12,284 nucleotides of DNA from assembly GCA_002685275.1 (NCBI GenBank), contig NYWX01000015.1, positions 1 through 12,284 of the forward strand, written 5' to 3'. This document shows positions 1-7,668 of the stretch, piece by piece (position 1 is the first letter of the stretch; every line of letters starts with the position of its first letter). The DNA is from Gammaproteobacteria bacterium (GTDB lineage: Bacteria; Pseudomonadota; Gammaproteobacteria; Woeseiales; Woeseiaceae). The notes below the pieces were generated by a model, which did not search any database, was not told where the DNA came from, and saw only the letters and a program-made list of their open reading frames with translations. The translations under genes and the position numbers were made by a program.

Positions 1-515
<515 letters not shown>

Positions 516-556
516 TTATTTTTATATTTGGAAAAAAACGCATAAAAAATTATGGC

Positions 557-2125
557 TTAATTAAACATTATAACTGTTGTTAGTAAATGTATTATTTTTT
601 TTATTGTGTCGAAACTAAAAAAACTTAGTATTAAGCTACAAATTCCTAAAATCATCCAGTTTCCAAAACTAGCATACAAAGTATTGCCTCTATGTGAATA
701 AATATCAGTACTCATTACAACAGGCTCAAATTGCTTGCCTGTCTTTATTAAATCACCAATTGGATCAATAAATGCGCTGATTCCAGTATTGGTTGAACGA
801 ATAGAATAACGACCAACTTCCAGCGCCCTCATTCTAGCTATCTGTAGATGTTGATGAGGTGCAATAGAATCGCCAAACCAAGCGTCATTACTAACATTTA
901 CCAAAAAGTCGGCAACAGGGAGAGCATATAACTGCTCTACCCCAAAAGCGTCTTCCCAGCAAATTGCTATAGATAAATTTAAACCATTTGACGTCTTAAG
1001 TAATGGCTGATTATCAATTCCTGATGAAAGATCAGAGTAGGGTAAATTTTTTAATTTCATCCATTCTCTAACAAAGGCTGGAACCGGAAAGTATTCTCCG
1101 AATGGAACTAAATGTCTTTTTCTATAAACTTGATATTCATCAGTACCTAACGACATGACACTATTATAAATTTTTGGATGAGCATTGTTCTTTGTTTCTC
1201 GTTCAAGAATACCTACCAGCACCGTTTGATTATTTAACTTAGCGTTATAATTAATTGTATTTAAATAATTAATATTTTTATCTTGCAATGAAGGAATAGC
1301 GACTTCAGGCCATACAATTATATCACTATCAGCCATATTTAAAGTTGTGTCCCGATAAAAGCTAAGAATGGACTGACGTTGTGAAGGAAGCCATTTTTTG
1401 TCTTGTGATATGCCTGCCTGAATAACTGTTGCTCGAATTGGTTTTCCGTGAGCCTCAGTCCACTCTACTGATTTTAATATACTGCCCAGCGCCCATGGTA
1501 AAAAGATGATCGAAATTGCAGCTATCCGTTCTTTACCTCTCATCATGATTGATAAAAGAATAGCAGCACTACTAAAAAGAACCATCATTGATACGCCATA
1601 AACTCCAAAAATAGGCGCCCAACCACTCAGTGCAGAATCAATTTGCCCATAACCCTGAGATAGCCAAGGAAACCCAGTAAATGCCCAACCTCTGAGCCAT
1701 TCCACAAGAACCCAAACTGAAGGTCCGATAAACAATATATGCCAAGGCTTTCCACATGAAAGCTTAGATATAAGCCATCCTGATAACCACATAAATGAAG
1801 CCATAAGCAATGATAGGGCAACCATTAGAATGATAGCGACCCATGGTGCTGCATTACCATAAACATGAACAGATATATAAATCCAATATGTTCCAGCAAT
1901 GAATAATCCAAGACCAAAATAAAAAAAATGTGATGCTGTTTCTTTTGGGCTTGTCGTTAACGCAACAAATAGAAGGGGTGAAATTAAAAAAGGAGCAAGT
2001 AAATAAAATTCAGCAGGAGCAAATACTAAAGTCATTGCACTGCCAATAAGAAAAGCAAAAAAACGACTAGAAATTGGTCTATTGGAGGGCAAAGAAAACA
2101 AAAAAGCTAAATTTTTTTTAGCCAT
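557..2125 (-). CDS. lnt: Apolipoprotein N-acyltransferase
   Basis: Lnt is an inner-membrane enzyme that transfers an acyl chain from a phospholipid to the N-terminal Cys of diacylated lipoproteins, the last step of lipoprotein maturation. The 522-residue protein has the expected layout: an N-terminal block of hydrophobic segments (roughly residues 22-57, 66-120, 130-147, 172-217), a periplasmic nitrilase (CN-hydrolase) domain (about 231-475) and a final membrane segment (about 488-506). The catalytic triad is visible as Glu274 (VWPEVAIPS), Lys336 (YRKRHLVPFGEYFP) and Cys389 (AICWEDAFG). Trp245, Glu344 and Glu391 match other residues reported as essential in E. coli. The residue after the catalytic Cys is Trp390, where E. 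coli has the essential Tyr388. The start codon overlaps the end of corC by 8 nt (ATGGCTAA), implying translational coupling, and codons 3-5 form an A8 run. Length is close to the E. coli protein (512). Confidence 0.96.
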   Translation of the reverse strand: MAKKNLAFLFSLPSNRPISSRFFAFLIGSAMTLVFAPAEFYLLAPFLISPLLFVALTTSPKETASHFFYFGLGLFIAGTYWIYISVHVYGNAAPWVAIILMVALSLLMASFMWLSGWLISKLSCGKPWHILFIGPSVWVLVEWLRGWAFTGFPWLSQGYGQIDSALSGWAPIFGVYGVSMMVLFSSAAILLSIMMRGKERIAAISIIFLPWALGSILKSVEWTEAHGKPIRATVIQAGISQDKKWLPSQRQSILSFYRDTTLNMADSDIIVWPEVAIPSLQDKNINYLNTINYNAKLNNQTVLVGILERETKNNAHPKIYNSVMSLGTDEYQVYRKRHLVPFGEYFPVPAFVREWMKLKNLPYSDLSSGIDNQPLLKTSNGLNLSIAICWEDAFGVEQLYALPVADFLVNVSNDAWFGDSIAPHQHLQIARMRALEVGRYSIRSTNTGISAFIDPIGDLIKTGKQFEPVVMSTDIYSHRGNTLYASFGNWMILGICSLILSFFSFDTIKKIIHLLTTVIMFN

Positions 2126-2978
2126 TGTTTCGTTGTAATTTTAATACATCAATTCGTCGTCCATCTGCTTTTAAAACGACAAATTTAAATTCACCAATTT
2201 CAATTTTTTCACCAGAGCCAGGAAGACGGCCAAGTTCATGCATTAACAATCCGCCAATCGTATCGTATTCTTCATCGTCTAAATCACATTCAAAATAATC
2301 ATTAAAATCTTCAATGCGAGTTAACGCGCGCACAATGAAACGTTCTGTCCCGTCTTGACCTACATCTAATTTTATAAATTCTACTTCTTCATGATCATGC
2401 TCATCGTCGATTTCGCCAACTATTTCCTCAAGAACATCCTCAATAGTGCATAGTCCTGATACACTGCCATATTCATCAACTACAATTGCCATATGATTAT
2501 GGCTAGCACGAAACTCTTTTAGAAGAGCATTAAGTCTTTTTGATTCGGGAATAACAGATGCAGATCGAAGTAATTTTTTGATAGTGAGATCTTTTGCTTC
2601 ATCACTACCATAATATCGCAGCAGATCTTTTGCTAATAGAATACCAAGTACTTCATCGCGATCCCCGCAAATAACAGGAAAACGTGAATGTCCTGAATCA
2701 ACAATCAATTTAAGGGTAACATCAAAACTCTCTTCTGTATTTATCACAACCATTTGAGAGCGCGGCACCATAATTTCTCGAACCTGAGTTTCAGATACTT
2801 CTAAAACACCTGATAGCATGCTCCTCTCTTCTGCATCAAGCTCAATATCTGATTGAATAAAATTTTGAATTTCATGACGGCTCCAGGGCTCGTCTCTAAC
2901 TGCTCTAATAACACGTGAAATCAAGCCAGGAGCACCCGAGCCGCTTATACTTGGAGGTTTATCTGCTTTATCATTCAT
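2118..2978 (-). CDS. corC: CorC/YbeX-type CBS-domain protein
   Basis: A soluble 286-residue protein of the HlyC/CorC family without the DUF21 membrane domain found in longer relatives. Two CBS domains form a nucleotide-binding pair. The first (about 64-125) has VREIMVPRSQM, GHSRFPV and LLAKDLL. The second (about 133-190) has VVDEYGSVSGLCTIEDVLEE. A C-terminal CorC/transporter-associated domain (about 205-284) includes YDTIGGLLMHELGRLPGSGE. The linker around 189-200 is rich in Asp, Glu and His. The family was linked to magnesium/cobalt efflux, and in E. coli ybeX is also tied to ribosome and rRNA phenotypes; the biochemical role is unsettled. It starts 20 bp after ybeY and its stop overlaps the lnt start, so it is embedded in the miaB-ybeZ-ybeY-corC-lnt operon. 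No strong Shine-Dalgarno is seen at the ATG. The family call is firm; the function is not. Confidence 0.95.
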   Translation of the reverse strand: MNDKADKPPSISGSGAPGLISRVIRAVRDEPWSRHEIQNFIQSDIELDAEERSMLSGVLEVSETQVREIMVPRSQMVVINTEESFDVTLKLIVDSGHSRFPVICGDRDEVLGILLAKDLLRYYGSDEAKDLTIKKLLRSASVIPESKRLNALLKEFRASHNHMAIVVDEYGSVSGLCTIEDVLEEIVGEIDDEHDHEEVEFIKLDVGQDGTERFIVRALTRIEDFNDYFECDLDDEEYDTIGGLLMHELGRLPGSGEKIEIGEFKFVVLKADGRRIDVLKLQRNNG

Positions 2979-2998
2979 AAATTTAATGCATCATACTC

Positions 2999-3472
2999 TT
3001 AAAGAGATTCTTCATATGGATTCTTAAGCCCATAGCCAGTCAATATTTCTATTTCTAAATTTTCCATAGTAACAGCTTCAGCATCATTCGTATGATTGAA
3101 TCCAAGTAAATGAAGCATCCCATGCACTAATATATGAGCCCAATGCTCCGAGATGAGCTTATTTTGCTCTATAGCTTCACGAAAAAGTATTTCAGAACAA
3201 ATAATGATGTCACCCAGATGCATCATACAATTGTTTGGGAAGCCTTCAATAAAGCCAGCTGGGAAAGATAAAATGTTTGTTATCTTATCTTGATGCCGAA
3301 ATTCTCTATTAAGTCTGCGAATCTCAACCTCATCTACTACACGAACAGATACTTCTGCATCGTTTTTATAATCCGATGCCTCAAAAGCACGCCTTAACCA
3401 TAATTTCATATCAACTAAATTCATAGCCATCTTGTCTTCAACATCAATTTTTATATCAACTTGAAGATTCAT
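2999..3472 (-). CDS. ybeY: Endoribonuclease YbeY (rRNA maturation / ribosome quality control)
   Basis: YbeY is a zinc-dependent single-strand endoribonuclease needed for 16S rRNA 3' end maturation and late 70S quality control. From the ATG at 3472 the product is 157 residues (E. coli 155). The metal site HGMLHLLGFNH gives His117, His121 and His127 (E. coli 114/118/124). Arg59 in REFRHQDKITNILSFP lands on the same number as the conserved E. coli Arg59, which is why I prefer this start. Other in-frame starts are ATG at 3481 and GTG at 3496. The usual Asp before the last His of the motif is Asn here. Its 5' end overlaps the 3' end of ybeZ by 17 nt with this start, so the two are probably translationally coupled, fitting the known YbeY-YbeZ partnership. 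corC follows 20 bp later. Confidence 0.95.
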   Translation of the reverse strand: MNLQVDIKIDVEDKMAMNLVDMKLWLRRAFEASDYKNDAEVSVRVVDEVEIRRLNREFRHQDKITNILSFPAGFIEGFPNNCMMHLGDIIICSEILFREAIEQNKLISEHWAHILVHGMLHLLGFNHTNDAEAVTMENLEIEILTGYGLKNPYEESL

Positions 3473-4451
3473 ATTTCTCATAGGCTTCAAATACACGCTT
3501 CACAAGTTCATGACGCACTACATCTTTTGAAGAAAAGAAAGTAAATGAAACACCTTCAACTTCTCGCAATACTTCTGCAGCATTTTTAAGTCCCGAAGTT
3601 TGTCCGGCTGGCAAATCAATCTGTGTTAAATCCCCTGTGACGATTACGCTTGATCCGAAGCCTATTCGAGTAAGAAACATTTTCATCTGCTCAATACTTG
3701 TATTTTGCGCTTCATCAAGAATAACGATTGATTCATTTAAAGATCTACCGCGCATAAAAGCCAAGGGCGCAACTTCGATAACATTTTTTTCAATTAGTTG
3801 CATTACACGATCAGCTCCAATCATATCGTATAGAGCGTCATACATCGGTCTCAAATAAGGATCTACTTTTTGAGATAAATCACCTGGCAAGAAACCAAGC
3901 CGCTCACCTGCTTCTACTGCAGGCCTAACTAAAATAATTCTCCTTGCCTGTTCTCTTTCAAGTGCATCAACAGCAGAAGCTATGGCAAGATAAGTTTTAC
4001 CAGTACCAGCTGGTCCAATACCAAAGGCAAGATCATAATTATTTATTTTCTTAATATAAGAAATTTGATTGGCGCCCCGAGGTCTAATTATTTTCTTGGG
4101 TGTTTGAATAACAGTTGCGCCATTATTCTTATCATTAGAAGAGATTTTATCAAAATTCAAAAATGTCTCAGAATCATCCATAAAAGATTCCTGTATAATC
4201 ATATGCACACGTTCTGCATCTAAATGTTCTTTGTCTGTCATCTCAAATAAATACAAAAGCACATCTCTCCCAATCTCAACTGCTGAAGATGCTCCCTTTA
4301 AACGAAAAAAATTACCTCGACTAGATATACCAACCTTAAGTCTGCGTTCAATCTGCCTCAAGTTCTCGTCAAACTGGCCACATAAATTTGCCAAACGTGA
4401 ATTATCTGCCGGCTCAAGAAGAACATCTTTTGTAAATTGGTTATTAATCAA
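3456..4451 (-). CDS. ybeZ: PhoH-like ATPase YbeZ
   Basis: A cytoplasmic P-loop ATPase of the PhoH family, thought to act with YbeY in RNA processing and ribosome maturation. The 331-residue protein has an N-terminal region resembling YbeZ (LLEPADNSRLANLCGQFDEN, residues 11-30; RQIERRLKVGIS, 32-43), a variable linker (about 95-120), then the ATPase core. Walker A is GPAGTGKT at 146-153, followed by the RPAVEAGERLGFLPGDL block (176-192). Walker B is VILDEAQN at 243-250, and VTGDLTQIDLP lies at 271-281. The start codon is TTG at 4451. No in-frame ATG occurs before Met71, and an in-frame TAA lies two codons upstream of the TTG, so TTG (or a rarer ATT just before it) must be used to include the conserved N-terminus. 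No Shine-Dalgarno is evident. It lies 26 bp after miaB and overlaps ybeY. Confidence 0.95.
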   Translation of the reverse strand: MINNQFTKDVLLEPADNSRLANLCGQFDENLRQIERRLKVGISSRGNFFRLKGASSAVEIGRDVLLYLFEMTDKEHLDAERVHMIIQESFMDDSETFLNFDKISSNDKNNGATVIQTPKKIIRPRGANQISYIKKINNYDLAFGIGPAGTGKTYLAIASAVDALEREQARRIILVRPAVEAGERLGFLPGDLSQKVDPYLRPMYDALYDMIGADRVMQLIEKNVIEVAPLAFMRGRSLNESIVILDEAQNTSIEQMKMFLTRIGFGSSVIVTGDLTQIDLPAGQTSGLKNAAEVLREVEGVSFTFFSSKDVVRHELVKRVFEAYEKYESSS

Positions 4452-4477
4452 AATTTATATTTAAAGAATTAATCAAA

Positions 4478-5815
4478 TTAAGTAACAGCTGAATTTTCTT
4501 TGAGTCGGCCACGGAGAGAGTTTGTAAGTGCTTCTGTAATTACTACGTTAACAATTTCCCCAATTAAAGATGATGGGCCATCGAAGTTTACCCAACGGTT
4601 ATTCTCGGTTCTACCAGTTAATTGAGTTTCATCTTTCTTTGAAATCCTTTCTACAAGCACAGCTTGAGATGTACCTATCATTTTTTCACTAATTATTTTT
4701 GCATTCTCAGTTATTTTTTTCTGTAGTTTTTGCAATCTTTTTAATTTTATTGCTTGATCTACATCATCATGCATTTCTGCAGCTTTAGTATTAGGTCTTG
4801 GACTATAAATAAAACTAAATGATTGATCAAAACCTACTTTATCTATTAGATCTAATGTTGCTTGAAAATCTTCCTCCGTTTCCCCAGGGAAGCCAACTAT
4901 AAAATCTGAAGATATACTAATATCAGGCCTTATTAATCTTAATTTTTCTATACGATTAAGATATCTTTCAACTTTATATTTTCTTCTCATTAACTTCAGT
5001 ATTCTATCGGAACCGCTTTGAACTGGTAGGTGAAGGTAATTTGCCATTTTTCTATCTCTATAGGCTTCTATTAAATCATCAGTAAATTGAAGAGGATGAG
5101 ATGTTGTATATCGTATTCTCTCAATTCCCCCCACATCACTGACTAACTTTAATAAATCTGCTAATTTAAATTTTTCACCTTCCTTGTTTTTAGCTTGATA
5201 AGCATTTACATTCTGGCCTAATAAATTAATCTCTCTTACCCCCTTTATGGCAAGATCACTTATCTCTTCCATTATTTGCTCGGGCGGCCTACTAACTTCA
5301 TAACCTCTAGTAGTAGGTACAACACAGAAGCTACAGATTTTGCTACACCCTTCCATAATCGAAACAAATGCCGATGCTTGAACATCCCTAACTTTTGGAA
5401 AATTTTTGAATTTTTCAATTTTTGGGAATGAAATATCAACAACTGCTTTTTTAGCTTTATCTGAGCTATCAATCAAATCAGGTAATCGATGTAACGTCTG
5501 AGGGCCAAACACAACGTCTACAAATGGTGCTCTTTTGCTGATTCCCTCACCCTCTTGGCTCGCAACACAGCCACCGACACCAATTTTTATATTTGGATTT
5601 TTATCTTTTAATTTTCGCCAACGGCCTAACTGTGAAAATACTTTCTCTTGAGCTTTTTCTCGAATGGAGCATGTATTTACTAATAAAAGATCAGCTGATT
5701 CTGGATTATCAGTTAATTCATAGCCTTGAGATTCTCTAAGTACATCTGCCATCTTCTCTGAATCATATTCATTCATTTGGCAGCCCATAGTCTTTATAAA
5801 TAATTTTTTACTCAT
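4478..5815 (-). CDS. miaB: tRNA-2-methylthio-N6-dimethylallyladenosine synthase MiaB
   Basis: A radical-SAM methylthiotransferase that converts i6A37 to ms2i6A37 in tRNAs reading UNN codons, supporting reading-frame maintenance. The 445-residue protein has all three family parts. The N-terminal UPF0004 domain carries an auxiliary [4Fe-4S] cluster on Cys12 (GCQMNEYDS), Cys49 (VNTCSIR) and Cys83 (GGCVASQEG). The radical-SAM core has [11 protein letters not shown], giving Cys157, Cys161 and Cys164, plus HLPVQSGSD (262-270) and [14 protein letters not shown] (304-317). A C-terminal TRAM domain (about 379-438) probably binds tRNA. It is somewhat shorter than E. coli MiaB (474) but has no missing motif. 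The ATG at 5815 is 12 bp after the ssb stop and has no visible Shine-Dalgarno, suggesting transcription from the ssb promoter. It heads the conserved miaB-ybeZ-ybeY-corC-lnt block. Confidence 0.97.
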   Translation of the reverse strand: MSKKLFIKTMGCQMNEYDSEKMADVLRESQGYELTDNPESADLLLVNTCSIREKAQEKVFSQLGRWRKLKDKNPNIKIGVGGCVASQEGEGISKRAPFVDVVFGPQTLHRLPDLIDSSDKAKKAVVDISFPKIEKFKNFPKVRDVQASAFVSIMEGCSKICSFCVVPTTRGYEVSRPPEQIMEEISDLAIKGVREINLLGQNVNAYQAKNKEGEKFKLADLLKLVSDVGGIERIRYTTSHPLQFTDDLIEAYRDRKMANYLHLPVQSGSDRILKLMRRKYKVERYLNRIEKLRLIRPDISISSDFIVGFPGETEEDFQATLDLIDKVGFDQSFSFIYSPRPNTKAAEMHDDVDQAIKLKRLQKLQKKITENAKIISEKMIGTSQAVLVERISKKDETQLTGRTENNRWVNFDGPSSLIGEIVNVVITEALTNSLRGRLKENSAVT

Positions 5816-5827
5816 AATAAAAAGGTA

Positions 5828-6301
5828 CTAGAATGGGATATCATCATCAAAATCATCAGGGCCCGGTTCAACAGAAGAACTCATATTATCTTGAGCTTGA
5901 CTCTCCACATTAGAGGAAGCTTCACTTTGTTGATCATGGCTAAATGCATTACTTCCAGAGCCTGTGCGACCTCCAAGCATTTGCATCTCATCGGCTATAA
6001 TTTCTGTGGTGTAACGATCCTGTCCATTTTTATCCTGCCATTTTCTTGTGCGAAGTTTTCCTTCAATAAAAACTTGAGAACCTTTTCGAAGATATTCTGC
6101 TGCAATTTCAGCTAAACGATTAAACATAGCTACACGATGCCACTCAGTACGCTCTTTACGCTCACCGGTTGCCTTATCTTTCCATGATTCATTAGTTGCA
6201 ATTGTAAGATTTGTTACGGCTGCGCCACTTGGCATATAACGCGTTTCCGGATCTCCTCCAACATTCCCAACAATAATTACCTTATTTATACCCCGTGCCA
6301 T
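5828..6301 (-). CDS. ssb: Single-stranded DNA-binding protein
   Basis: SSB coats single-stranded DNA in replication, recombination and repair and recruits partner proteins through its C-terminal tip. The 157-residue protein has an N-terminal OB-fold (about 1-110) opening [19 protein letters not shown]. Trp40, Trp54, Phe60 and Trp88, the ssDNA-stacking residues of E. coli SSB, are all present at the same numbers, as is His55 of the tetramer interface. A low-complexity Ser/Gln/Asn linker (about 112-145) leads to the acidic tip ending DDDIPF. The ATG at 6301 is preceded by AGGGGA at 6310-6315 with 8-nt spacing, one of the few good Shine-Dalgarno sites in the window. It is 114 bp downstream of the MFS gene and 12 bp upstream of miaB; ssb leading straight into miaB is unusual. 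No LexA box is seen upstream. Confidence 0.98.
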   Translation of the reverse strand: MARGINKVIIVGNVGGDPETRYMPSGAAVTNLTIATNESWKDKATGERKERTEWHRVAMFNRLAEIAAEYLRKGSQVFIEGKLRTRKWQDKNGQDRYTTEIIADEMQMLGGRTGSGSNAFSHDQQSEASSNVESQAQDNMSSSVEPGPDDFDDDIPF

Positions 6302-6374
6302 AATGCAGATCCCCTATCGATAATATGAATTTTATTTCTAACAAAATTGATGATATCTAATATTGTAGTGTTTG

Positions 6375-6403
6375 ATTATATAAAAGCTAGCCTGTTTTCT
6401 CTT
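6375..6403 (-). promoter_or_regulatory. Candidate sigma70 promoter for ssb (and genes downstream)
   Basis: The 114-bp gap between the MFS stop and ssb contains a perfect TATAAT on the minus strand at 6375-6380. The hexamer at the usual 17-bp distance (6398-6403, AAGAGA) is a poor -35. Transcription from it would give a leader of about 67 nt before the ssb ATG. The gap is the largest in the minus-strand array and lies just before a gene with a good ribosome binding site, so a promoter here is plausible. In such AT-rich DNA a lone TATAAT can occur by chance. Confidence 0.35.
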
Positions 6404-6415
6404 ATAAAGATGATT

Positions 6416-7591
6416 TTATGTTTTTCTTAAAAAAACACAGCCCTGAATAATCAACCAAAGACTTGCTAAAAATGCACATACAAGAAATACATCAGATGGC
6501 AAATCTTGATTTAAAGCATACCCCCCGATAAGACCTCCAATGAAGGCGCCTAGAAATTGAGCGCTTGAAAACATTCCGAGAGATGCTCCTCGAGCTTTGT
6601 CATCTGACATTATAGATAGTCTAGCTGGGAGACTTGCTTCAAGATAGTTAAAACCACCAAAATAAACGGCTAAAGCTAAAAATACAGATGTTAATGATGA
6701 ATTGAAGAATGTAAATGCTAATTGAGCGATAAAAATCATACTAATTGAAATTAAAATAAGTTGATCGCGACCTTGTCGGTGGTCATTCATAATCATTGGA
6801 ATAGAGATAAAAAGAGATATTGAAAGAGCGCCAACATAAATCTTCCAATGATCAATCAAATCTAATTCTAAGCTTGTTTTTAAAAGAAAGGGTAACGCCA
6901 CGAAAGTAGCTGTCATTATTGCATGCAATAAAAAAGCAAACGCATCTATACGTAACAGGTTTGCGCGCATTGCAGGCATCAAACTCCAATTTTTATTTTT
7001 CTTAACTTTAGGAATGCTCGGTAGTAATGCTAGAGCAAACCCAGCAATAATAGCCATGATTGCTGCTACCAAAAATAAGAGGCGTACACCAAAATTTGCA
7101 GCTATGAGAGGCCCAAGTATCATCGCAATCATGAATGACATTCCGATTCCAATTCCCACTCCAGCCATTGATTTTGTGCGCACTTCTTTACGAGTTGTAT
7201 CAGTTATCAACGCGCTAAGCGTTGCTGAGATTGCTCCAGCACCTTGCAATAATCGGCCAAATATAACTCCGTAGATGGAATCACTGATTGCGGCAAGTAG
7301 GCTGCCAATTGAAAATATTGTAAGGCCAAGAATTATTACGGGTATGCGACCTATGCGATCTGATAAAACCCCTAGGGGTATCTGTAAACTGGCCTGCGTT
7401 AATCCATAAGCGCCAACAGCAAGTCCTACCAAAATTGGAGTGGCATCTTCTAACTCACTTGCATATAACGATAAGACAGGTAAAAGAGCGAAAATTCCAA
7501 ACATCCTTAACATTGAAATAATTGCAATTACAGCAATTGAACGACGTTCAATTGCATTCATTATTTTTTTTTCTAAATTTACTTGAGTCAT
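6416..7591 (-). CDS. MFS transporter, drug:H+ antiporter-like (DHA1 type)
   Basis: A 391-residue inner-membrane protein of the major facilitator superfamily with about twelve hydrophobic segments and a charged loop in the middle (PKVKKNKNWSLMPAMR, 194-209). MFS motif A is visible between the second and third segments (GVLSDRIGR, 74-82), motif B as GRLLQGAGA (112-120, Arg113), and a motif C-like stretch in the fifth segment (GIGIGMSFMIAMILGPLIA, 146-164), which favours a proton-coupled antiporter. The substrate cannot be read from sequence. It resembles the MFS gene commonly found between uvrA and ssb in proteobacteria, and it has no extra C-terminal domain of the YajR kind. The ATG at 7591 lacks a Shine-Dalgarno; a second in-frame ATG at 7561 follows an A9 run. 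It diverges from uvrA with 77 bp between start codons. Confidence 0.9.
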   Translation of the reverse strand: MTQVNLEKKIMNAIERRSIAVIAIISMLRMFGIFALLPVLSLYASELEDATPILVGLAVGAYGLTQASLQIPLGVLSDRIGRIPVIILGLTIFSIGSLLAAISDSIYGVIFGRLLQGAGAISATLSALITDTTRKEVRTKSMAGVGIGIGMSFMIAMILGPLIAANFGVRLLFLVAAIMAIIAGFALALLPSIPKVKKNKNWSLMPAMRANLLRIDAFAFLLHAIMTATFVALPFLLKTSLELDLIDHWKIYVGALSISLFISIPMIMNDHRQGRDQLILISISMIFIAQLAFTFFNSSLTSVFLALAVYFGGFNYLEASLPARLSIMSDDKARGASLGMFSSAQFLGAFIGGLIGGYALNQDLPSDVFLVCAFLASLWLIIQGCVFLRKT

Positions 7592-7668
7592 TTTAACAAA
7601 ACTTTTTGCCTTATATAATCATAGCGAAGTATAGTACCAGGTTACTTCAAATCACTGTTCCTAATAAT
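7592..7668. promoter_or_regulatory. Divergent promoter region between the MFS gene and uvrA
   Basis: All transcription signals for both genes should lie in these 77 bp unless one is read from farther away. For uvrA there is TATAAT at 7614-7619 with TTAACA at 7593-7598 as a -35, separated by 15 bp, which is short of the optimum; the leader would be about 43 nt. For the MFS gene, TATACT lies on the minus strand at 7628-7633 without a good -35. An inverted repeat, GAAGTA (7626-7631) and TACTTC (7643-7648) separated by 11 bp, overlaps the MFS -10 candidate and the presumed uvrA transcription start. No LexA box (CTGT-N8-ACAG) is found: the CTGT at 7655-7658 has no partner half-site. Confidence 0.45.

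Noticed and set aside
528..554. Possible intrinsic terminator between lnt and leuS
   Set aside because: The minus strand has CATAA-TTTT-TTATG followed by a T7 run, but the stem is only five mostly A-T pairs, too weak to terminate, and leuS is probably read through from lnt.
6315..6322. TATCGATA palindrome upstream of ssb
   Set aside because: An 8-bp palindrome just upstream of the ssb Shine-Dalgarno; short and common in AT-rich DNA, with no second copy nearby to suggest an operator.
7014..7274. Plus-strand 86-residue frame inside the MFS gene
   Set aside because: Antisense to clear membrane segments of the transporter, with Pro/Ala/Ile-rich composition expected from reverse-complemented hydrophobic codons.
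7606..7668. TTG-initiated 21-residue N-terminal extension of uvrA
   Set aside because: With the ATG at 7669, Lys37, Cys253-280 and Lys646 fall on the E. coli numbers, and the TTG lies upstream of the likely -10 box.
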